Assembly: GCA_903839965.1 (NCBI GenBank)
Contig: CAIMEK010000485.1
Location: 1-21,745 of the forward strand
Direction of reading: 5' to 3'
DNA length: 21,745 nt
From: an uncultured Acetobacteraceae bacterium
GTDB taxonomy: Bacteria > Pseudomonadota > Alphaproteobacteria > Acetobacterales > Acetobacteraceae
The notes under the pieces are model-generated. The model had not been told where the DNA came from and searched no databases. It was given only the letters and a program-made list of their open reading frames with translations. Below are positions 8,222-15,500 of the stretch, piece by piece. Every line of letters begins with the position of its first letter. The stretch's first letter is position 1. Both the position numbers and the translations under genes were made by a program.

Positions 8222-8252
8222 AGGATATCGCGACGCATTCGCATTTTGTCAA
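8222..8252 (-). promoter_or_regulatory. Candidate mntH promoter
   Basis: On the minus strand there is a perfect TTGACA (8252-8247) followed after 19 nt by TATCCT (8227-8222). The spacer is slightly long and the -10 matches the consensus at only four positions. The predicted transcription start falls next to the palindrome at 8196-8211, which would let a bound repressor block initiation or clearance. Confidence 0.4.
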
Positions 8253-8318
8253 CGCCCTTTTGCCGGCGCCGCGAGCACGCCATTGTGAGCCTGCCGCCCA
8301 GCCCAGGGAGATGACCAC

Positions 8319-8768
8319 GTGGCCCGACGCCCCGCCGCCCCGACTGAACTGCCGGCCGAACCCACCCAGGCCCGCCGCTTCGGCAAGACGCGCAGCGAAC
8401 TCGCCAGCGTGGTGCTGGAGGATTACGCCGAACTGATCGCCGACCTGCTGGCCAACGCGGGCGAGGCGCGGCCGACCGACATCGCCCGCCGGCTCGGCGT
8501 GTCGCACGCCACCGCGATCAACAACATCGGCCGGCTGAAGCGCGAGGGGCTGGCCACCGCCCGCCCCTATCGCGGGGTATTTCTCACCGAGGCCGGCGAA
8601 CGTCTGGCCAGCCGGGTGCACACGCGGCATCGGCTGGTGGTGGATGTGCTGCTGGCGCTCGGGGTGCCACGCGAGGCGGCCGAGCAGGACGCCGAGGGCA
8701 TCGAGCACCACGTGTCCGAGGCCACGCTGCACGCGTTCTCGCGCTTCCTGAAGCAGCCTCGGGAATGA
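8319..8768 (+). CDS. mntR: Manganese-responsive transcriptional regulator MntR (DtxR family)
   Basis: DtxR/MntR-family metal-dependent repressor, a dimeric DNA-binding protein in the cytoplasm. The 149 residues contain an N-terminal extension (1-28), a winged helix-turn-helix (about 33-95; recognition region RPTDIARRLGVSHATAINNI at 51-70) and a helical dimerisation/metal domain (100-149). Likely Mn ligands, by analogy with B. subtilis MntR, are Asp35 and Glu38 in VLEDYAELI, His104 in HTRHRLV, and Glu126, Glu129 and His130 in AEGIEHHVS. The C-terminal SH3-like domain of DtxR is absent, as expected for MntR. The start is GTG at 8319 with GGGAG about 9 nt upstream. It diverges from mntH, its expected target. 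Confidence 0.95.
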   Translation: MARRPAAPTELPAEPTQARRFGKTRSELASVVLEDYAELIADLLANAGEARPTDIARRLGVSHATAINNIGRLKREGLATARPYRGVFLTEAGERLASRVHTRHRLVVDVLLALGVPREAAEQDAEGIEHHVSEATLHAFSRFLKQPRE

Positions 8769-8826
8769 CCCCGGCCGGGTTGCACCGATAAGTTACTTGG
8801 CCGGCCCCGGGTTCGGGCGGCAGGGA

Positions 8827-8842
8827 GCACCCAAAGGGGTGC
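8827..8842 (+). repeat. Hairpin in the cytochrome c leader
   Basis: GCACCC (8827-8832), loop AAAG, then GGGTGC (8837-8842) form a perfect 6-bp stem ending 4 nt before the ATG at 8847. The only purine-rich ribosome-site candidate (AAAGGGG) lies in its loop and 3' arm, so folding could limit translation. It has no T-tract and is unlikely to be a terminator for mntR. Confidence 0.4.
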
Positions 8843-8846
8843 CGCC

Positions 8847-9353
8847 ATGAAGTTCCTCGCCGGTTTCGTGTTCTGCATCGTGCTCGGGGTGGCCGGAGCG
8901 GTGGGCTACAGCTATTCGGGGCTGGTGGACATCACCGCCGCCAACCCCGACAACCCGGCCGTGGGCTGGCTGCTGCACAACACCTACCGCTATTCGGTCC
9001 GGCAGGGCATGGCCAGCGTCGCGGTGCCGGCGAACCTTGCCACGCCCGAGAAGATCAAGGCCGGGGCGAAGTTGTATTCCGAGGAGTGCGTCTACTGCCA
9101 TGGCTCGCCGGGCGAGGATGCCTCTTCGCTGGCCAAGGGATTGAACCCGCCGGCGCCGATGCTGCTGGCCGGCAGCGGGCCCTACCCGGCGAACCGGGCG
9201 TTCTGGGTCGCCAAGAATGGCGTGCGGATGTCCGCCATGCCGGCCTGGAGCAAGTCGTACGACGACGACCACCTGTGGTCGGTGGCGGCGTTCCTGAGCC
9301 AGAAGCGCGGCCTGTCGGCTGAGGAATACAAGGCACTGACGGCCGGGGATTGA
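8847..9353 (+). CDS. Membrane-anchored monohaem cytochrome c (class I)
   Basis: Small electron carrier, predicted to be held by an uncleaved N-terminal helix (about residues 3-23) with the haem domain in the periplasm. The 168 residues have one haem motif, CVYCH (81-85, covalent Cys81 and Cys84, axial His85), and a likely distal axial Met131 in VRMSAMPAW (127-133). GLSAEEY near the end closes the fold. Such proteins resemble CccA-type and alcohol-dehydrogenase-associated cytochromes, but the partner cannot be named because no oxidase or dehydrogenase lies nearby. The ATG at 8847 directly precedes the hydrophobic helix. It lies 78 bp after mntR on the same strand and converges on the TRAP permease gene with a 28-bp gap in which I see no hairpin. 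Confidence 0.9.
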   Translation: MKFLAGFVFCIVLGVAGAVGYSYSGLVDITAANPDNPAVGWLLHNTYRYSVRQGMASVAVPANLATPEKIKAGAKLYSEECVYCHGSPGEDASSLAKGLNPPAPMLLAGSGPYPANRAFWVAKNGVRMSAMPAWSKSYDDDHLWSVAAFLSQKRGLSAEEYKALTAGD

Positions 9354-9381
9354 GGGTCGCGCCCCTCTCCCCGGCCCCCGC

Positions 9382-11304
9382 TCAGTACCCGAAAGCCCGC
9401 GGCAGCGTGGTGCTGATCGCCGGGAAGAAGGCGATGATGAACACGCAGACCAGCAACAGGCCGAGATAGCAGAAGATCGGCTTGATGGTTTCCTCCAGCG
9501 CCACGTTGCCGATCAGGCAGGCGCCGAGCAGGCCCAGGCCGATCGGCGGCGCGAACAGGCCGATGCCCATCGAAATCACCAGCACGATGCCGAACTGCAG
9601 CGGATCGATGCCGATCTGCGCCGCCACCGGCACCAGCAGCGGGCCGAACAGGATGAGCGCCGCGGCGCCTTCCAGCACGGAGCCCATGACGATCAGGATG
9701 GCGATCGACACCAGCAGGAACGTCCCGATGCCGGCGGTCTGCGCCAGCTGCACCATGAACAGGCCCATCGCGTGCGGGATCTGCTGGATGGTCAGCGTGA
9801 AGGCCAGCGACTGGGCCGCCGCGCAGATGAACAGCACCAGCCCCGAACGGCTCGCCGCCAGCACCAGGCAGTTCATCAGCACGCGCATCGGCAGTTCGCG
9901 GAATACCACCACGCCGGCCAGGATGGCGTAGAGCGCGGCGAAGGCGGAGATTTCCGTCGCGGTGGCGTAGCCGAACTTGAAGCCGATGAAGATCATCGCG
10001 ATCAGGCCGAACGAGACCATGGCGCCGGCCATGACCCCGCGCTTGCCGGCGAAGGTGGCCACCTCGCCGACGATGCCGGCCTTGCTGCCGAAAATGACGG
10101 AAGCGACGATCAGGCACGTTGCCATCAGCGCGGCCGGCAGGAAGCCCGCCATGAACAGGCCGCCGATCGACAGGTTGGCGACGAAGCCGAGGATGATGAG
10201 GTTGATGCAGGGCGGGATGGTCTCCGCCATCACCGCCGAGGCGCTCAGCAGCGCCACCGCGTTGCCGGCGTGCTGCTTGGAGCGTTTCGCCGCCGGCACG
10301 AGCACCGAGCCGACCGCCGCCACATCCGCCATCTTCGAGCCCGAGATGCCGGAGAACAGCACCATGGACAACACCATGACCATGTTGAGCCCGCCGCGCA
10401 TCCCGCCGATTGCGCGCCGCAGCATCTCGATCAGGCGGATCGACATCCCGTTGGCTTCCATCAGGTAGCCGACCAGGATGAAGAAGGGGATCGCCAGCAT
10501 GACGAAGCTGTCGATGCCGCGGGCCATCTGCTGGGCCACGATGACGCCGGGCAGCGAGCCCTCCGTCACCACGTAGACCAGCGCCGCCAGCACCAGCACG
10601 AAGCCGATCGGCAGCCCGCCGAACAGGGTTATCACCAGGGCGGCCAGCATGAACGCGCTCGAGGAGGGCAACGCGTCCGGCAGCAGCGTGGCCCAGGCCA
10701 TGTAAAGGCAGACGATGAGGGCAAGGATGATCGCGGCCTCGGCGATGTGCCGGGCGGGACGGCGCAACAGCGTTTCGGCGGCGAAGGCGGCCATGCACAC
10801 CATGCCGCCGCCCATCGGGTAGAACGTCCACTCGAGCGGCAGGCCGGAGCCGGTGGTCTGCCCCGTCGTCATCCAGCCCAGGCTGAGCGTGTACCAGGCG
10901 ACGTAGACCGACATCAGCGTCAGCAGCATCCAGCCGACGGCATCGACCGCTTCGCGCACCGCGGGCCGCGCGCGGCCGACGAAATATTCGATGCCGAGGC
11001 TTTCGTGCCGCGCCATCGCGCTGGCCGCTCCGAAGAAGCTGGAGCCGACCATCAGGCCACGCGCCACGTCGTCGGCCCATTCCACCGGCGCATTGAACGT
11101 GACCCGCGCCACGACGGAAAAGATCACCGCCACCAGGTCCGCCGCCAGCAACAGCGCCGCCAGGGTGTCGGACAGCACCAGCAGTGGCCGGGTGATCGGA
11201 TAGGGGACGAAGACGGACGCCGCCTCGGCGGCGTCCGCCAACTCCGCGCCGGGCGGCACGAGCAATTCCGCCGCCCCGGCGTCGTCAGTAACGAGGTCGG
11301 TCAC
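9382..11304 (-). CDS. dctQM: TRAP transporter fused permease, DctQ-DctM
   Basis: Sodium-driven TRAP transporter membrane component taking up a carboxylate-type or other small organic solute delivered by the periplasmic binding protein. The 640 residues combine a small DctQ domain (about 38-182; EWADDVARGLMVGSS at 75-89 is typical) with a large DctM domain (about 215-640). Landmarks in the latter are the GGLPIGF start (229-235), a region ISGSKMADVAAVGSVLVPA, the MAETIPPC segment and GIGLFAPPIGLG near the end. About 4 plus 11-12 hydrophobic helices are visible. The start is GTG at 11304 with a weak GAGAT ribosome site that overlaps the dctP stop; the gap to dctP is 9 nt, so the two genes form one operon. 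Fusion of Q and M is known in the family. Substrate is unknown. Confidence 0.94.
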   Translation of the reverse strand: MTDLVTDDAGAAELLVPPGAELADAAEAASVFVPYPITRPLLVLSDTLAALLLAADLVAVIFSVVARVTFNAPVEWADDVARGLMVGSSFFGAASAMARHESLGIEYFVGRARPAVREAVDAVGWMLLTLMSVYVAWYTLSLGWMTTGQTTGSGLPLEWTFYPMGGGMVCMAAFAAETLLRRPARHIAEAAIILALIVCLYMAWATLLPDALPSSSAFMLAALVITLFGGLPIGFVLVLAALVYVVTEGSLPGVIVAQQMARGIDSFVMLAIPFFILVGYLMEANGMSIRLIEMLRRAIGGMRGGLNMVMVLSMVLFSGISGSKMADVAAVGSVLVPAAKRSKQHAGNAVALLSASAVMAETIPPCINLIILGFVANLSIGGLFMAGFLPAALMATCLIVASVIFGSKAGIVGEVATFAGKRGVMAGAMVSFGLIAMIFIGFKFGYATATEISAFAALYAILAGVVVFRELPMRVLMNCLVLAASRSGLVLFICAAAQSLAFTLTIQQIPHAMGLFMVQLAQTAGIGTFLLVSIAILIVMGSVLEGAAALILFGPLLVPVAAQIGIDPLQFGIVLVISMGIGLFAPPIGLGLLGACLIGNVALEETIKPIFCYLGLLLVCVFIIAFFPAISTTLPRAFGY

Positions 11305-11313
11305 TTACGGATC

Positions 11314-12342
11314 TCAGACCGTGGTTGAGCGGATCGCTTCGATGATGGGCTTCGACTCGGGCCGCGCCTTTATGAAGTTCTCGCTCTGCACCGCGACGCG
11401 CTTCTGGAAGGCCTCGCGGTTGCACTCGTTGACCGTCACGCCCTTCTCCTTGAGCACGGCGATCGCTTCCTGCTCCACGGCCAGGCCGTGCGCGCGGGTT
11501 TCGATGGCCGCGGCCTGGGCGGAATCGAGGAAGCGGTCGCGCAGCTTCGTCTCGATGCGCTGCAGATTCTGATTGCTCATGTAGATGGCGAGCGGCGAGA
11601 AGTTGTGCTTGGTGAGCGAGTAGAACTTCACCGTCTCATAGAACTTGCTGGCCACCAGCGTCGGCGGGTCATGCTCCAGCCCGTCCAGCACGCCGGCCTG
11701 CAGCGCGGTGTAGATCTCGCCCATCGCCAGCGGGGTGGCGGCGGCGCCCATCAGGCGCAGGCATTCGGTGATCACCGGGTTCGGCAGCGTGCGGATCTTC
11801 AGCCCGGCCAGGTCCGCCGGCTCGTGCACCGGCTTCTTCGCGAACACGCTGCGCGACCCGAAATTGTATGCCCACGAAATGATACGGATGTTGGCGCCCT
11901 TGAGCAGCGCTTCCTCGATCGGCTTCGCCGCGCCGGCGTTGAACGCCTTGGTCTGCTGGGGGAAGCTGTCGAACAGGTAGCCGAGGTCGAAGGTGCCGAC
12001 CAGCGGCACCAGGTTGGCCGAGATCGACGAACCGGACACCATCAGGTCGATGACGCCGAGCTTGACGGAGTTGATGACGTCGATTTCCTGGCCGAGCTGG
12101 TTGTCGGGGAAAAAGGCGACGTCGATCTGCTCGCTCAGCCCGTCCGCCTTCAGGTGCTTGATCAGGTTGTCGTAGTAGACCCGGCCGTTGGCGAATTTCG
12201 GGTCGTTCGCCTGCGAGCTGGACAACCGCAGCTTGACCGGGGCGGCCTGCGCGCGGCCGATGATCGCGGGAGCCATCGCAAGGCCCAGCCCCGCCGAGGC
12301 GGCGGCCTGGATGAATGGACGGCGGGAGATGGGACGCGCCAT
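11314..12342 (-). CDS. dctP: TRAP transporter solute-binding protein DctP, Tat-exported
   Basis: Periplasmic binding protein of the TRAP system encoded with the permease that follows. From ATG 12342 it has 342 residues. The N-terminus carries a twin-arginine signal: SRRPFI (6-11), a hydrophobic stretch, and a likely cleavage after AQA (33). The mature part follows the DctP family: VAFFPDNQLGQEIDVI (75-90), GLKIRTLPNPV (180-190) with Arg184, the conserved substrate-carboxylate anchor, and MGEIYTALQAGVLDGLE. An ATG at 12360 is the alternative; 12342 is chosen because GAGGAAA lies upstream at acceptable spacing and the Tat motif is then near the end. The upstream 190 bp holds a weak TTGTCA/TTTACA pair (12448-12421). 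The conserved Arg suggests an organic acid ligand. Confidence 0.94.
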   Translation of the reverse strand: MARPISRRPFIQAAASAGLGLAMAPAIIGRAQAAPVKLRLSSSQANDPKFANGRVYYDNLIKHLKADGLSEQIDVAFFPDNQLGQEIDVINSVKLGVIDLMVSGSSISANLVPLVGTFDLGYLFDSFPQQTKAFNAGAAKPIEEALLKGANIRIISWAYNFGSRSVFAKKPVHEPADLAGLKIRTLPNPVITECLRLMGAAATPLAMGEIYTALQAGVLDGLEHDPPTLVASKFYETVKFYSLTKHNFSPLAIYMSNQNLQRIETKLRDRFLDSAQAAAIETRAHGLAVEQEAIAVLKEKGVTVNECNREAFQKRVAVQSENFIKARPESKPIIEAIRSTTV

Positions 12343-12483
12343 ATTGTGTGGTTTCCTCATGAAAACCGGGCTCGCTCCGTTGATCGGCGATGCCCGGGCA
12401 GTCTTCACATTGACGGTAGCTGTAAACCTTCCCAGCCCAGCATGACAAGGCTGTCCTGACCGGCGGAAAAACCCCACCGGCCG

Positions 12484-12505
12484 CCCGCGGCTAAGTTGCC
12501 GCGGG
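12484..12505 (-). terminator. Hairpin after the Hint protein gene
   Basis: CCCGCGGC (12484-12491), a 6-nt loop, then GCCGCGGG (12498-12505) form a perfect 8-bp GC stem, 27 nt past the minus-strand stop at 12533. Reading that strand, a run of five T (12471-12467) follows 12 nt after the stem, beside a second imperfect hairpin (about 12459-12481). The T-run is displaced, so terminator function is plausible but not classical. Confidence 0.45.
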
Positions 12506-12532
12506 GCGGAAGGAATTACGGAAGTTCCGGAC

Positions 12533-15500
12533 CTACGCTGCGGCCGACCTCCCGTTGGCTTCGCTCGACTGGCGCGCGGGCGCGGTCCAGGCGGGAAGGC
12601 TCGCCGTCACCTGCAGGTCGAGCACCAGGTCGCGGTCGGGCGCGAAGCCGGCCGGAACCTGCACGCGGGCGTGCCCGTCCGTCCAGCGCCAGCCCTGCCC
12701 GTCCGCCTGCTCGAAGGCGTAAAAACCCGCGCCGTCGGGCAAGCTGTCGAGGCTGACCCGATGCGTCCGGCCGTCCTGGCGGAAGCTGATCTGCGTGAGC
12801 ATGACGCCAAGCCGCCTTCCATCCGGGTGCAGGTCGTGGATTTCGGCGGGCACCGCGGCGCGCGAGGCAATGACGATGGCCTCGGCGTCGCCGGGCAGCA
12901 CGAAGCGATGCAGCCCGCCGGCCACGCTTTGCGGGGCCAGCCGCTTTCCGCCGACCAGCACGTGCAGGTCGGGGTCGTCGGTCAGGCTGAAGCCGAGCCC
13001 GCGCGCGCGCTCCAGCAGGTAGCTGCGGGCGGCTTCCAGTTCCGCCCCTTCCCATACCAGCCTGGCGCAGCCGGCACGGTCCCACACGCCGAGCGCGAAG
13101 TCCGGATGCATCATCACCGCGCCGCCGCCATTGGCGAAGGCGCCGCGGTTGCCGGTGTCGAGGTAGCTTTCGCAGGCCAGGCCTTCGGCCAGCAGCACGT
13201 CGTGCTGGTGCAGCTCGACATGCCAGTAGGTCACCCGCCGCGCCGCTTCCTGCACGATGGTGGCGCCGTTGAGCAGGTAGCGCACCGGGATCAGCACGCC
13301 GTCGATGAACACCGCATGGTCGGGCGAGAGCAGCAGGTCGCGGCCGGGCTGCCCGGCGCCGAAGGCATGCGCCGAAATGCGCACCGGCCGCACGTCGTGC
13401 GGGCGCGGATGGGCGGCGCAATCGACCGTACGATGGCCGAGCCAATGCACCGGGGCGGTGCCGCCGCTGGCCAGGCGCACCGTATCGCCGACGCTGAGGT
13501 GCTCGACCGCCACCTCGCCGCGCGCGGTGGCGAAGCGGGTTCCCGCCGCGAAGCAGGCCGCTTCGGTGGCGAGGACATTCGTGCCACCGAAACTGTCCGA
13601 GCCCAGGGTGAAGCCGGTGGAGGCAGAATGCACGCCGAGGACGTTAAGGGTGGCGACACTGGGACCGCTGGTCGGATTGATGGTCAGGATGCCGCCGGCC
13701 GAAGTGACCTGGTTCCAGCTCCAGGTCAGGCCGGTGCTGCTCACGCCCAGGATATCGATCGTCGGGCCGCCGACATAGAAGCCCTTGATGATGCCCTGCA
13801 TCGGGGCGGGCGCCTTCAGCCCCAGAACTTCAGCGGTCCCGGAGGTGAACATGATCGTGTCGGTGTTGGCGACGCTGCCGACCTCCAGCGTCGTGCCGCT
13901 GCTGATGCTCAGCGTGCCGTTGCCGGTGATGGCTCCGTACAGGTTCAGGATGTTGCTGCCCGGCACGCCGACGTTCGGCAGCCCGGACATGATCAGTCCG
14001 TTGTCGATGATGGTGCCCGAGGTCGAGATGGTGCCTTCGCCGGCGAGCGTGGCGCCGCTGCCGATGCCGACATTGCCGGCGCCGGGGCTGCCGGCCGAGC
14101 CGATGAGCAGCGAGGAGCCGCTGTCCACCATGACGCCCGAGCCCTGCCACATGTACAGGCCACCGAGCTGCGCCTGGCCGCCGCCCGTCAGGTTCAGGTA
14201 GCCGCTGGCGGAGGTCACGACCAGCGTCCCCGACTGCAGAACGTCGCCGAGATAGGCTGCCCCGGTGGCGTTCAGGCTGCCGCCGTTCTGCACCAGGATG
14301 CTGTTGGTGCCGGTCAGGGTGGAGGCGCCGACCACGATGCTGCCGGCCACCGACAGCTGCGTGCTGCCCAGCGTGCCGCCGCCATCGATGGTCACCTGGC
14401 CGGTGCCGGAGGTCGGTGTGCCGCCCATCGCGCTGCCGCCCACGTCCAGCTCACCGGCAACCCCGACACTGCCGCCTTGCCAGACCTGCAGCACACCGAA
14501 GCTGTTCAGCCCGACCACCAGGGCGCCGGTGGCGTTGAACAACCCGCCGGAAAAACTGTTGCCGACGGCCAGTATGCCGTTTGCGCCGTTGCCAACCACC
14601 GCCGCCCACGGCGCGACACTCGCGACCGTGCCGGCGGTGACGGTGCCATACTGGCTGATGCCGAGCGTTCCCGCGTTGCTCTGGCCGATGTTGATCGGCC
14701 CCGCGGCGTCGATGCGCGCGCCAGCGGAAAACACCGCCACGTTGCCGCTGCCCAGGGCGTCGCCGATGGTCAGGCGGTAGCCGGTGCCGGTGTAGCCGCT
14801 GGCGAACTGCATCGCGCCGCTCATCAGCGTGAGCGTGGTGCCGCCGCCGACAATGGCGGTGCCGGTGGCATCGAGCAGCAGGCTGCCGCCGTTGGTGATC
14901 GAGGCGCTGCCACCATCCAGGTTGAAGGCGGCCGACAGCGTGCCCGAAGCAGCCAGGTTGACGATGCCGCCGCCACTGATGCTGCTGCTGTTGTTGATGT
15001 TGATCGACGAAGACCCCAGGGTCGTCGTGTTGTGCAGGGCCCACAGACGCGTGGCCTGCACCGCGCCACCCCAGACGTTCAGTGTGCCGACCCCGCTCCC
15101 GAGACTGGCGGTCCCGGGCCCGGTGCCGCCCAGGAAGATGTTGCCCGCCACCGACACGCTGCCGTAGCTGTTGATGAAGGCGACACCCCGGCCATTGCGC
15201 CCGATCACCAGGTCGCCGGTCTGCACGGTGAACAGCGAAGCCTGTCCGGTGAAGCCCGAGATCGAGAGCGTGCCGGCGGAGGCGATCGTGCCGGTCATCT
15301 GGTTGCCCAGAACCGCGCCCATCGACATCCCGGTTGCGGTGCCGCCGTTGCCGACCAGCACCGTGCCGCCGCTCCACACATTCAGCATGCCGGTGCCGCG
15401 GTGGCCGATGACCATCGGGCCGCCGCCGGTATCCAGCAACGAATTCAGCCCGTTTACCTGCACCATTCCGAACGCGGACGTGTTGTTCTGCGTGCCCTGA

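Noticed and set aside
5853..8288. An 811-codon plus-strand frame across xylB and mntH
   Set aside because: It is antisense to two well-defined genes and shows His/Gln/Arg-rich noise typical of shadow frames in GC-rich DNA.
8136..8732. N-terminal extension of MntH up to 8732
   Set aside because: The extension is antisense to mntR and the operator region; a GTG with a good ribosome site at 8135 gives the normal MntH length.
13080..13560. Intein with protein splicing
   Set aside because: No His-Asn plus Ser/Thr/Cys junction is evident at the end of the Hint domain, and the domain is at the C-terminus rather than interrupting a host protein.
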